DNA from: Eutypella sp. D-1 | Lineage: Eukaryota > Ascomycota > Sordariomycetes > Xylariales > Diatrypaceae | Assembly (NCBI GenBank): GCA_023313575.1 | Contig: JAJTTP010000038.1 | Coordinates: forward strand, 28,941 to 92,940 | Length of the DNA: 64,000 nt | Reading direction: 5' to 3' | Part shown: positions 1-12,039 of the stretch, in pieces | How the letters are laid out: every line of letters begins with the position of its first letter | How positions within the stretch are numbered: the stretch's first letter is position 1 | Made by a program: the position numbers and the translations under genes | Notes under the pieces: generated by a model | Told to the model about the DNA's origin: nothing | Databases searched by the model: none | What the model saw: the letters and a program-made list of their open reading frames with translations, nothing else

Positions 1-202
1 TCAACTCCGCCTCGATGCGTCGGCCCTCCGTCTCCCGACGGCCTAGGAAGTAGACCCGCGGGTTCCGCGCTTGTTTGCTGAATTGGCGCAGTGTCGTTTC
101 GCCGATCCCGCTGGTTGCGCCTACGAAGACGGCGACTAGGCCTGCTGGTAGGCTCGTGCCGATCCGCGCGTTGGATTCGCGCATGACTTCGAGGGTGACC
201 AT
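1..202 (-). CDS. Short-chain dehydrogenase/reductase, N-terminal part (runs off window)
   Basis: Reading the minus strand from the ATG at 202 gives 67 codons without a stop before the window edge. The N-terminus carries the Rossmann motif VGATSGIGE followed by a strand and RVYFLGRR, the usual SDR start (the TGxxxGxG nucleotide-binding loop and the Arg-Arg that favours NADP). Fungal SDRs of this type are about 300-350 aa, so most of the gene lies outside. The substrate cannot be told from this part. The upstream region (203 onward) is non-coding and is presumably its promoter. Family call is firm; function beyond an NAD(P)-dependent oxidoreductase is unknown. Confidence 0.85.
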   Translation of the reverse strand, partial: MVTLEVMRESNARIGTSLPAGLVAVFVGATSGIGETTLRQFSKQARNPRVYFLGRRETEGRRIEAEL

Positions 203-1079
203 GTTTGCTTAGGTAGGTATTTACCGGGTAGGTGGTATCTACACTAAAGCTGGAGCTGGAGCTAGAGCGGAGCGGAGCCGGGCTGGTACGGAGCCGGGCT
301 GGTACGGAGCCGGGCTGGTGTGGAGCTGGTGCTGGTGTTGGTGCGGAGCTAGTGTTTGACGTAGGCGGATCTACCCGTACTTAGATAAGATCGAGATGGA
401 TCGATGTGGGTAGATGTGGATAAAGATGATAAAAAAAGATACACCCACTGCAGGTGATGACTTTGGGTGGAGATTGAGTTTAGTTTAGTTGAAAGTCTTG
501 GAAGTCGGGAAAGAAACACGTAGGGAAATAAATGGGGAGAATCGATCCTGGAAATCCGTCCTGATGGGATTTGTCGATTCCCTCCTAACCTTAGTGCTGC
601 TTACCCAGCTCCAGCTCCCTTGCATTTATCTACCTGGTACGTGCTTCAGGCTGTCACTTATCAGGAAGTACCCACCTAAGTAAGCTGCCTAGTTTGGTTG
701 CCTAAGTACGTGACCGGAGTAAGCAAGCAGGAGGGTAAGCAAGCACCTGTGGGCACTTGGACAGCCTAAAGCATCTCCGATGCAACCTCAGATCCGTATA
801 AACTCCGGATTTAACCCCGAGCTCTCCGGCTCTCCGGGGGAATGGTTTTGTACATAAGATCCTACTTAGGTAATTAAACTTAAGTAAGTCCCTAAGTAAG
901 TACCTAGGTAAGCGGCAAGATCTGGCAATATCCACTCCGCCACCATGTTAGGCATCTACCCCGCGGTACCCAACCCTGCGGTGCCATAGATAGCAGACAG
1001 GGTAGATTTTCTCTTTTTAATGATGGATATACTAGAGTTCTGACAGTTCCAGTTGATTTAAAATTTAACTAATTCTTCC
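203..1079. other. Intergenic region between the SDR and the NLR remnant
   Basis: No convincing gene. It holds a short GC-rich tandem repeat (274-321), an A-rich patch near 430, and several TACCTAGG-like palindromes between 640 and 915. It probably contains the divergent promoters of the SDR (minus) and the former NLR gene (plus). Confidence 0.6.
274..321. repeat. 16-bp tandem repeat, three copies
   Basis: Unit GGAGCCGGGCTGGTAC at 274, 290 and 306; the third copy differs in its last two bases. It lies 72 bp upstream of the SDR start codon and is followed by a degenerate GGTGCTGGTGTT-type stretch. Confidence 0.8.
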
Positions 1080-2758
1080 ATGGATCCCTTTACAGCCCTC
1101 ACTCTTGCATGTGCTGTCGTGCAATTTGTTGACTTTGGGTTCAAGCTTCTAAAAAGTACCACCGAGATTCATGATTCTACAACTGGCGCCACATCTCAAG
1201 ATGAAACCATCGAATCCGTCACTCGGAAGCTCAAAGACCTTACCCTTGACCTCAACCATGACATCTCGTCGCCGCAGAGTCCGTTAGAGAAGAGAGTCCA
1301 AGAGCTGGCAGAAGAATGTCGCAAGTTGTCAGAGGAGCTCTTGCGGCTTTTGGGGAAAGCTAAGCGAAAGAGCGATTCGCGTTTCGAAAATGCCAGGGTT
1401 GCATTGGGAAATATGCGTCACAGTTAAGAAAAGAATGATTTACTTACTCGCCTTAACAGGTAAGGGTGTAACTAACTGCATTATTATACCGTGGTATATA
1501 CCGTTAATACGTATTATTTAATTATACGGCACGTACTAGGCTTTTTTTTTAATACATATTATTATATTGCATTATATTAAGGGTTTTTAATATAATGGTA
1601 TAATATAAATATAATATATAAAAATAAAATATTAAACTTATTATTAATATTTTTTATATATTTATATAATATTATTAATAAATAGTTAAAGGGGTGGTTA
1701 ATAATAGCTGGTAATAGCTTAATATTTTAAAAGAAATTTTTATTAATTATAATTATTATAGTTATTATATTTACTGATTTATTTATTTTTAATTCCGGAT
1801 CGATTTATATAGCATTTATAATAATATTTATAACATTTATAACGTTTATAATAGTTATTAAAATAATTATTAAAATAATTTTATTATTTTAATAAAATAT
1901 TAAACATTTATATTACGATATTAATTTTAAGCTTTATTTTATTTTATAACTGGTATTATTATATTAATATAATGTAATATAATATAATTAATTATATTAT
2001 ATTATATTAAAATAAAAGTAACCGTATATATGTTATATTATAACGTATTAAAACTGTTAATGCAGTGCAATATAATTAGTTACGCCCTTGTTAACAGGTG
2101 TTAAAACCAGTTAATAATGCAGTAAGCAATATCTGTTTTATTATAAATCCCTATTATAAATAAGTTTTTAATTAAATTATGGATTTAAGTCAGAGATGAA
2201 TAAGAAGCTAAACAGCATTGTTTAATCCCAGGTGTCCAGTTCTTAAGACTTCGAATCGCTTATGAATGTGATAAACAATCTTCGCTATAAAGTCAATAGC
2301 ACTTCGCTAAATGATGGCATCAAACACCAACTGGATAGGCTGCTGGAATTGTGAGATCAAGGCCGCGATTCATTCAGGAAGGAATACATCTTGAAATGTC
2401 TCTCCTTCCAGGAAATCGATTACCGGTTCAATCAGGTTGACCCACTACACGAGACTACGTTCGATTAGATCTTTAAGGAGCAACGTTTTCTGCACTAACT
2501 TTCGCATTTTAACGGTAGTATATTCCATTTTACGGGGAAGCCAGGATCCGGTAAATCGACTTTAATGAAACTGCTTTGCAGTAATCGACGCATAAATAAG
2601 TTCCTCAAACAATGGGCCGGCGATAATACTGTTATGCGGTCGAACTTCTTTTTTAAAGAGCCGGCGAGAGTGATCTGTAAAGAAATCTTGACGGCTTATT
2701 TCGTACATTACTCCACGATTCCCTCCGCTAATGCACTGATTTAATTCCCGTTATTCTT
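1080..2758 (+). pseudogene. NLR (STAND/NACHT) pseudogene with fungal N-terminal domain
   Basis: The first 115 codons (1080-1427) begin MDPFTALTLACAVVQFVDFG and continue as a helical domain typical of the N-terminus of fungal STAND proteins, ending in a TAA. After a hAT insertion (1461-2090) the same kind of protein resumes at about 2190-2758. It reads through a NACHT start with a Walker A motif, GKPGSGKST, at 2535-2561, followed by LMKLLCSN. This second part has several in-frame TAG/TAA/TGA codons at positions expected for Trp or Gln, fitting RIP-type C-to-T changes. Reading ends where an LTR begins at 2759, so the rest of the NACHT domain and any repeat domain are missing. Such proteins act in self/non-self recognition and cell death in fungi; this copy cannot function. 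Confidence 0.85.
1461..2090. mobile_element. Short non-autonomous hAT element in the NLR gene
   Basis: The element is bounded by the 8-bp target duplication TTAACAGG (1453-1460 and 2091-2098). Its ends are inverted repeats: left TAAGGGTGTAACTAACTGCA and right, reverse-complemented, CAAGGGCGTAACTAAT. An 8-bp duplication and CARGGG termini are characteristic of hAT transposons. At 630 bp and AT-rich it has no transposase. Its left ~250 bp and right end are alike to those of the long element at 53198-57563, so it looks like an internally deleted relative. RIP-type mutation is heavy inside. Confidence 0.88.
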
Positions 2759-3682
2759 TATTAATAAGTACGTACGTAAAAGGAATAATAACAATAATAT
2801 AAAAGCTGGTAAAACTGGTGTTATATTTTGGTTTAAGGTTTATTTATTTATTTAAAAAAGATATAAGTAAAACCCGTATCTTTATATAAATAAAGAATAA
2901 ATATATAATAAATGTTAATAATATTTATTCTTATTTTATTTAACTTTTTAATTTTAAAATAATTTAATTATTTTTAATAAATAGTTTTATAATCTTATTT
3001 ATATTTTAAAAAATAAAATAAACGTTTTATTAATCGATTTATATTCTTTTTTAAAAAAGGTTACGGTATTTAAAATTAAATTAAATCTTTTTAATAAAAT
3101 AATAATATTTCGTAAGATATATAATAAAATAATATATTAATTAAACCTGTACCCGATATAAATAAATAAAACGGTAAATTATATATAAAAGTAAAAATTA
3201 AATACCGTAAAGTTATAACGGTAAAATAAAAAATAAATAATGCCGGTAAAACAGTTTTAATTACGAAATAAAGTAATACGGATATTTTAATTTTAATTTT
3301 AAAAAAGTATAAAGAATTAATAATATTAACGTTAATATATTATAAAACCGTAACGTTATAACCGATATATAATAATAACGAAACAGTTTGAAATAAAAAT
3401 AAATAAATTCGAAAAATATAAAAGTTTATATAAATATAAAATCGTATTATTATTTTAATTATAAATTAATAAAATAAAATAAAATAATTAAAAATTTATA
3501 CGTTACGTTTTTAATATATTATTATTGTTTTATCGTTATAAAAAATTTATAAAATAAATAATATAAAAATAAAAAGTTAAAAAAAAAACGCCGTAAACTC
3601 GGTACAGTTACGCGGCGTAAAGTATTTATAATAAAAGATAAAAAAACCGTTTTACGGTTTTATAATTTAATATTAAATTAAA

Positions 3683-3719
<37 letters not shown>

Positions 3720-4980
3720 CCGTTTCGCTTATATATATAATAGTATGCGGTACTCCTCTAGTTTAATATCTTATATAAAAATCTACCTTTTTACGTACCG
3801 CAGCGTTTTTATTACTTTATTACAGCGGCTTTAATATTTAATATACGTATAATAAGCCATTTATATTAAACTGCTTTAACCCGGTAATTATTATAAATTA
3901 ATTAATTTTAGCCTTTTTTTAATTATACCGTTTTCGTTACGCCGTTATAACGGTATTAATATTAATAATATAACTTATAAGCATTTTTATATATATAGCT
4001 CCGGTTAAATATAAATAAAAAAGGAAACTGTATAAGTAAAAGCCCGGTAATTAACTTTAATTAATCTCGGTATAATTTTAACGTTATTATATAACGGTTT
4101 TTATTATACATTTTATGTATAATAAAACCTTTACGGTTATATAAATAAAAAAATACGTTTTTAATTTATCGGTTAATTTATATATAACTAGCCGTTATTT
4201 AAACGCGGCGTTATCGTTTTATCGGCGTTATAATTAATTCGTTATTAAAAGCGGTATTATTTATTTAATTTCATTAATTAAACCGCAGCTAATACGGGGC
4301 GGTTATATATTATTTTATATAACCTGGTTTAAAAATAATAAAACCTTAACAGAGTAACGTAACTTAATAAATAAGCCGTTTACCTTTTTTTTTAATTAAT
4401 AAATATATTAAGGTTCGGCCGGACCCGAAAAAACCAGCCGTGGTTATTAAAAGATTTAAACCTTTTTCTTTAACTTTATTTATAAAAACGAAAAACAAAA
4501 CGCCAAATTATAAACCACTTAGCTAGATAACTTATTAATTTAAATATATTTTAATTAAATTAATAAATAAAAAATGTAATACTTTTATTATAAAATTTAA
4601 AAATATATAAAACGTTTAACTTTTACCCGTTAACGGGGGTTTTTAAATAAAAAAAGTTATGTAAATAAATTTAAAAATAAACGTTTCGGCGGTTACTAAA
4701 CGTATTTAATAATAATATATTTTAAAATTATATTTATATATTAAAAATATTATAATAATAATAATTATAATAATAATAATAATAATATTTAATTTTATAT
4801 ATAAATGTTTAATAATTTACCGTTTAATATAAGTTATATACTTTTATTACTTTTACTTATTACGCTTTAATTTAATAATTATTATATAAGTTATAATATA
4901 ATATTTATTTTTTATATATGGTTTTTAATAATTAATTATTATTAAAAGGATAAATAGCTTTTTACCTTTAATTTACTGCG
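2759..4980. mobile_element. RIP-degraded retroelement remnant with one recognisable copia-type LTR
   Basis: The left edge (2759 to about 2960) matches the LTRs of the copia elements at 5388 and 31188. It shares the TACGTACGTAAA block, the downstream GGTAAAACTGGTGTTATATT block, and a worn version of the LTR hairpin (2859-2881). No matching right LTR is seen. The interior is AT-rich with dense stops in every frame, and I could not align it beyond the first ~250 bp to the other copies. The right boundary near 4980 is taken from the change in base composition. It ends the NLR reading frame. Confidence 0.65.
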
Positions 4981-5387
4981 CTTAATCTTTAATGCGTACT
5001 ATATAAGGCCTGCTAGCTAGGCTGCTACTGTTATGGTGGTTCTGTTCTGGGTCTGTATACATACCGGTATGTGAGACCCGATCGAAAGGACCAGGTTCTG
5101 TGCCATATGTAGGTTCTGTTCTATGCTGTAACACTAGAGCTTTAATCTTGGATGAATGAAGTCCATACCCCTTAGTACTGACGTAACATATGGGCTTTCC
5201 CAATCCCCTCTCCTTATACCCTCTCGTCATACCCTCTCATCATACCTTCTCCTAATACCCTCTCATATCGCCTGTGCCTTGCAAGCACCTATTTCCACTG
5301 TAAGTGGGCGCTTTGGAATTGGCATCGAGTGCCTGCCAGCACGACTTCGATATCACTTCTCATGACTGATTCCGGTAAGTCTGTGGC
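4981..5387. other. Unique DNA between two retroelements
   Basis: About 400 bp of normal base composition with a short C/T-rich repeat (CCCTCTC...ATACC, 5218-5270). No supported gene. Its last five bases, GTGGC, are the target duplication of the next element. Confidence 0.5.
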
Positions 5388-5597
5388 TGTTGGTAGGTAC
5401 GTACGTAAAGGAAAGAGATAACAATAATAAATAAAGGAAAGGTGGTGAGACTGGTGTGGTATTCTGGTCTAAGGTCTAAGGTTTATCTATCTGAGAAGGA
5501 TACGGGCGAAGCCCGTATCCTTATATAAACGGGAGATAGGTATATAGTTATATCTTATTAATATATAGGTCTATATTAATAACTAATATTTATTTTA
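5388..5597 (-). repeat. Left (3') LTR of copia copy 1
   Basis: Outer half intact, inner half RIP-mutated. It holds the perfect hairpin at 5498-5520 (10-bp arms, 3-nt loop) next to TATATAA. The inner end is estimated by alignment with the right LTR. Confidence 0.85.
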
Positions 5598-6009
5598 TTT
5601 TTTCTTCGTAATTAAATGATTACGAAATGTTACGAATAAATAAGTAAATATATAAAAAAATAATTAAATAATAAATATTAATAATATTACTCTTATTTCA
5701 TTTATCCTTTTAGTTTTAAAATAATCTGGTTATTTTCGATAAACGTTTTTATAACCTTATTAGGGGTGGTTTTTATTATGGCATCGGTAGGATTATAAAT
5801 GTTATAAATTTATCGAATATTATTAATCTTTTTGTTTTTATACGACTGTTATAACGTTATTAAATCGATTATTAATTTTTTTTTATTAATACTGCTTATT
5901 TATATTAAGCATTAATATAAAAAAAAAAAGTTAATACATAAGATTAATAAGGCGTAAAGGAGTAATAATCGGGTTAAAATAGTATTTAGCGTATAATAAA
6001 TAATATAAT

Positions 6010-6280
6010 TTATATTAAACCTTTAGATTATACCATATATTTTATTAATTAAAACGTTACGGGTAACACGTTTATATTTAATAAATAATTAATAAATAAT
6101 GTTATTTTTAACGTTAAGCTTATTATCATATCCTGGTTTTTTATTACTTAAAACGATAATATAACCGATTTACGAACTTATATCTTTATTATTAATAAAT
6201 AAATTATCGATAAAAATATATAACTTTAACTTAACGGGGTTTAACTCGATATAATTAAGCCCGCAATTTTTATTATCCAT
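6010..6280 (-). pseudogene. Copia reverse transcriptase/RNase H remnant
   Basis: The minus strand reads GLNYIELNPVKLKLYIFID followed by NLFINNKDISS, stop, IGYIIVLSNKK, then KYKRVTRNVL. This is the pattern of the fungal copia RNase H domain (ordinarily YIELDPSKLRLYVFVD...NNKDLSSQIGYVIVLAN...KRVTRSVL). The stops fall at positions expected for Gln codons (CAA or CAG to TAA or TAG), as RIP would produce. The homologous stretch of copy 2 is at 31660-31910. Confidence 0.8.
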
Positions 6281-9200
6281 TTATTATTTAATTTTGGCGT
6301 TCAGTATTTTAACTTTTTTAAAGCCGGGCTTAATATATTATGCCGCCGTAAAATAATTGAATACGGCCTTTAATTAATAAATTAAAAAAATATAAGCTCC
6401 CCGTACTTACTATTTAACGTATTTCTTTATTAACTCCGGGGGAGGTGCTTTTATATTTAAAAGTTCCAGCTTTTTAATTTATCTTTTTTATATAGTAAAT
6501 ACCTTATATTCGTAAACGATAATTTATAAATTATTAAAATTTTCGGTCGACCCGTTTTCCATTATTTTTTAAAATCGTGCTTTAATTTTTACCTTAATAA
6601 ATACTTTATTTTTTAATGCCAAAAAATCCATAATGCCGATATTAAACGTATTATCCGTTTAAAATTTTATAATCCCGAATAATTCCGAGTTCGATATTAA
6701 TAAATAAAGGTTAAATATTAATAATTTTATATGCAATTCCCGTTAATAATATTTTAAATAGGTTTTAAACCAGTAAATGCCTAATTTTACGAGGCCGTAT
6801 AATGGTTTAATAATATATAATAACGTTTTTTCGGGGTATTTTTTTTTTAATTTAATAAGCAGTTATACGAAAATAATACGTTATATCGGTGTTTTAAACT
6901 AAGTATAAGCTATGGTAATATTTTATATTATAATTTTTATTCCTTTAAATCGTAAAGTAAGAACGATTATTAAAATAAGGCGTTAATTAATTCGTTAGAT
7001 AATAGGTATATAAATTATAATAGAAATTTTATTAAGGTTTCCGTAACCTTAAACGATTAAACGTGATTTTTCGTATAACGATAAGGTATTTTTCTTTTTT
7101 ATTTCGCGAACCATTTTTAATTTAAAAATTATCATTCTTTAATATATAACGGCGTCGTATATCTTAGGTTATAAAATACCTTCCTCGAATAAGGCGTTTA
7201 ATTTTTTAAAGTCAGAAACTTCGAATAGCTTACCGGGCGTTATAATTTTATTATTTGCTTTTAACTTAATAATAAATATTTTATCGTTTTTTTTTTTAAT
7301 ATTAACGTATTAAAAATTCGTTCGTATCGTTTCGACTTTTTCGACGGTAATAATTTCTGGTTTTTCCTAAATAAAGGCTTTTTTTAATTAGGTATAAAGT
7401 TTAACGTATAAGTTTCGGAAGGTTATTATACTTTTTACTATTTTTAAATCCACTGTTACGTTTTTATTAATAACCGTAATAACTTTAAAAAGTCCTTTTT
7501 ATCCTTTTTTCTTTTTATATATAAGTATTTCGCTATTTAACAAAAAAGATTTTAAAAAAATCTTTTATATATTCGGGCCATTTTTAATATTTAACATATT
7601 TTAAACCGATTTTTATGCCTTAATTTTTTTAACCTCCGTTATAACCTTTTGCATCGTTTAAGCTTTTTAAATTTATATAAAAATAAGGGATAAATTTATA
7701 TTAATATAAAAATAAACCCCGAAAATTAATAAAATAAGGATAAAACCGTTAAGGTTAGCTATATCGTTAACTGTTTTTATTACTATTTATAATCGTAATA
7801 ATTTTAGTTTAATACTTCCGAGTTCTTTAATAATAATTTTATAAGCTTTATAAATAAAACTATAATACTTTTCCACCTTACCGATAAATTAATATACTTT
7901 TATTAACATTTAATAATAAATAATCCCGATAAAACGTGCTTTATTACGGAATTCGGTATTATCGAAATTCGTACCGGCGTTATAAATAATAATATCCGGG
8001 GGTTTTAAATATATATCGATTTAGCATTTTTTAAATATATTTTATATTTTTTTAATTAATATATTTTTTATAAAACGTATTGTTTAAAATTTTATGGTTA
8101 TATTAACGATATAAAAAACTGGTTTCCCGTTTAAGTACATTATATTAATAATTACCTTAAAGTTAAAGTTAACCTTTAAATCTTTAAGGCTAAATTTAAA
8201 CCTTTAAAATACTTTACTTTTAACTTAATAATAATAGCAAAACTTATTAATTTTTTTAAAAACGTCGATTTCGATATTATGTCTTGCTTTATTTAAAAAG
8301 TTATATAACTTATTTACGGATAAATGGTTAAAATGTATATAAATTTTACGTAACTTTATTTCGGTAAAATAAGTAACGTTATCGAAATTAAACCACAGGT
8401 ACCCCCATTTCCGAATAACGTTTACTATTATACCGTTTTTAACAACTAATTAATTAATAACGTTATTAAAATATATACCGAATTAATCCATATCCTTAAT
8501 TAATAATAAAAATAAGGTATTTATCTTTATTATATAAAAATTAATTTAGCCGAATAATATAATGATAAAAACTATACCGAAGGATTTAATAAAAAAACCG
8601 TTTCCGAAACGGATATTAGCTTTTTTTACCCGGTTTTTATTTATTTTTAATCGTTAATTAAGGTGTTTCTTTATTAAAATAAAACATTATTCTTTTTTTA
8701 TAATAAATATTTTAATAGCTCCCGTATTTAGCATAATTTTTTTAAAAAACGTTTTTGTTATATTTATTTAATACGAATATAATATCGCTTATATCCTTTA
8801 TTTTTATATTTATTAAAAAAGGGTTAACTCGATGTTAAAATATTTAGTTAAATAAATAAGCGGCCGTAAAATATTAGCTATTATCCGAATAGTTAAAATA
8901 TTCCGTGATATTTTTTTTATCGGGTTCCGGGGTAAGTTTATTTCTTTTATATTTAATAAAAAAAACGGCGTAATTAATACAGTAAGATATTTTTTTAACT
9001 TTTTATTAAACCTTTATTTTTTTACGTTCCCGTTTTAAGTACTTAATAAATTAGCACTTTTTTTTTTTATATATTTAGCATTTGCAGTTTTATTATTTAT
9101 TAGTTTTTTATTTTTAATAATATTTCCCGCTTTTGTCGTTCCGGTAATATTTACGGTTTATATAAAATGCATCGTTATTATTATTATTATCGTTATCGTT

Positions 9201-11443
9201 TTCGGTAGCCATATATTAAGCTATTTCTTTTATAACTTTATAAATGCTAATAAAAACGCGTAATTTATTTACTAAGTTTTTAAAGCGGGTAACAGGTTCG
9301 AAAAAAGCATATTAAAATTAAGGGATAATACGGCAGGCTCGGTATATAACGGAGATTAACTATTATTTTTTTTAAAAATCAGGTTTTAAAACCTTTTAAC
9401 ATAAAGAAAGTTTATTAAATATAATTTAAAATACTTTTAAGTTATTTTTATTAACGTTTTTAGCTTTAATATTAAAAAAAGTTATAAAAATTTAATCGTA
9501 ATAATATTAAATTTTATTTTATTCGGTATTAAAGTGGCGTTTTATAATAAGATATATTTCGGTAAACGTTAAATAATAAAGGATATTATGGAAAAAATAT
9601 AATGCTATACGTCCCGAAAGAATAATTAAAAATATAGCATAAAATTGCATTTATCGAATACCGTTAATATAATATACGTTAAGGAAAAAACGGAACTTAT
9701 TTTTTAAAATATCGTAAACTTTTTTTATATAATTGTTTTTTTTATTTTAAACTTTTTTAAATTATTTTACGATAATCGATAAGTATAATTTATTTAAAAC
9801 ATTTACCGGCGGGATTATATAATAAGTTTATTTTTATTAATTATTAATAGGTATAAATATCCGTTTTAATAATAAATTAAGTCCCGGGGTAAATTTAAGC
9901 ACTGTTTAAAAAAAGGAATCGTAACTTTTTAAAGTTTTTATAGGCCCCGGTCCTTTATTTAAAGCAGTTGGTAAAAAAGGGGGAAAAGGAGGTAACGTTA
10001 AAAGTTAATATTTTTTAAATTATTTAAATCTTATAACATACGGGTTAATCTGGATTTTTAAAAAAGGAACGGTCCGGTTATCCCTTTTTATCGTTAAATA
10101 AGGTTATTTAAAAAGCTATTAATTATATACGGGCTAAAACGGGTAACCCGGGTAATAAGTAATAAAAAAAAGATAATTAAAATATATTAAATAGCCCGGA
10201 AAGAAAAAGTATTAATATAGCTGCTTTATATTATTAAAAAGTAATTAAATATTAACGGGGAAAGGTTAAATAATAACGGTAAAGCAAATATTAATAAAAA
10301 GTTAAATGCCGGTAAAAGGGGAATATATTTATCTTAATAATAAAAAGTTAATTAATACCGTTAATATATTACGTAATATTTAAAACTCGGGTTAAAATTT
10401 TCCGGTTAATTACGGTTAATATTTAAAAATAAGGTTAACCGGGGTTATTTATTAAAGCGTAAAAAAATAAAAAAAGGGTTAACCGGGGGGGGGAAATTAA
10501 CGTATAACTACCGGAAAAAAGTTAATAAAGGTTATTAATTTTAATATGGCTTATACCGCCGGGGTCCTTAGTTATTATTAAGATTTACCGGGCGGTTTTA
10601 CAGGTATTCCGAGCCGTAAATTAAAATAAATGGATAACTTATAAGTTTATAAATAAATTAATCCTTATTTCGTGTTATAAATCGAAACCCTTTATGCTAA
10701 GGCGCCAGGTTATCGGTTTTTTATTAATTTAAGCTTTTTAAAATTTTATACCGGAAATTTAAATTACGTAATAAAGTTAATTAATGCTGTTATAAAGTTA
10801 ATATTATATTTTTTAACGTATATACCTTTTTATATTAATACGGTTTTTAATATAAACCGAAACGTTTTTAATATAATTTTAAAATTTATTTTTATAAATT
10901 TTTAAAAATGGTTTTAATACTGTTTAAAATTTTTTTTAATTATCCGGCTAGTTTTTAACCTGTTATTAATTTCTTCGAAGTTATCGATAATTAATAACGT
11001 TTACGTTATTTTTTAAAGGTTAATAGCTTATATTAAGTCGAATTCCGTCCAGGTTATAACTGTAAGGTTAAAAAGTAGGATAAATAAAGTAATTCGTTTT
11101 TATAAATAATTAAAAAGTTATAATAATATGTTTTTAACTTTTTTTATTTCTTTTTACGTTAATATTTATTAAAAAGTTTTAATATAAGGTTATTTTTTAA
11201 CGGCTTTTAAAGTTTCGGCTTATTATTAATCGTCCGATATAATAAGTAATAAAAATAAGAAAAGGGTATTATATAGTAATATAAGTTAAAATAGGTTATT
11301 ACTTATTATAAAGACGGGCAAAACGTAACGGTTATAAAGATTTATTAATAGTATTTAACGCAATAAAATCTTTAAGTTATCGCGATAATAACTTTTTTAA
11401 CTTTGTTAATTTATATTATTAATTATTTAATAATATTAATTAG

Positions 11444-11654
11444 TATTAATAAATACGTACGTAAAGGAAAAAGATAACAATAATAAATAAAGGAAAGGTG
11501 GTAAAACTGGTATGGTATTCTGGTTTAAGGTTTAAGGTTTATTTATTTAAAAGGGATACGGGCGAAGCCCGTATCCTTATATAAACGGGAGATAGGTACA
11601 TAGTTACATCCTACTGGTATGTGGGTCTATACCAGTGACCAATAACAACCAACA
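11444..11654 (-). repeat. Right (5') LTR of copia copy 1
   Basis: 211 bp. The inner start is RIP-altered (TATTAATAAATACG for TGTTGGTAGGTACG). The outer 60 bp, ending ACCAACA at 11654, are clean. Hairpin at 11554-11576. Confidence 0.88.
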
Positions 11655-12039
11655 GTGGCATATGTGGCCTCCTCGCCGATCATGTTGCCGGGGCGGCTGG
11701 GTCATATTACTAACACGTCTACAGGGCAACTGGTTTCCATGTAATATCTGATAACACCACCTCTGTTGCAGTAAGGCGTCCAAACACACAGGAACACGTC
11801 CCAACACCTTACATCGCCGGGAGCCCCAGAGGTCCGACTCGCATCTAGAGCACAGCGCCCGACCTCGAACGGTCACACATGCGCTCCGACTTCTCATTAT
11901 TATTCATTAGCATCCACCATCCACAACTCAGATATTAATAGTCCGACAGCCCCCCCCTCCCTCCCACCCCCAAGCCTAAGCCCACAATCCCTCAAGGTCG
12001 CAAACACTCATCACCCATCGGACACCCCAGAACAAAACG
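11655..12039. other. Intergenic DNA upstream of the 12040 gene
   Basis: Normal base composition, no supported gene. A C-rich tract lies at 11947-11971. It presumably contains the promoter and 5' leader of the 12040 gene. Confidence 0.5.

Larger units (their letters stand above)
5388..11654 (-). mobile_element. Ty1/copia retrotransposon, full length, RIP-inactivated
   Basis: Two ~211-bp LTRs (5388-5597 and 11444-11654) begin TGTTGGT or its RIP-altered form and end ACCAACA or its altered form. The element is flanked by a perfect 5-bp duplication, GTGGC (5383-5387 and 11655-11659). On the minus strand near the left LTR a copia RNase H region can be read, so the coding strand is minus and the 5' LTR is the right one. 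All frames carry many stops. The RIP signature fades toward both outer ends, where the LTR edges are almost unmutated. Total length 6267 bp, normal for copia elements. Confidence 0.92.

Noticed and set aside
5388..11654. Starship-type giant element with a tyrosine recombinase
   Set aside because: No DUF3435-like frame or cargo arrangement was seen; the LTRs, the 5-bp duplication and the RNase H remnant identify a copia element.
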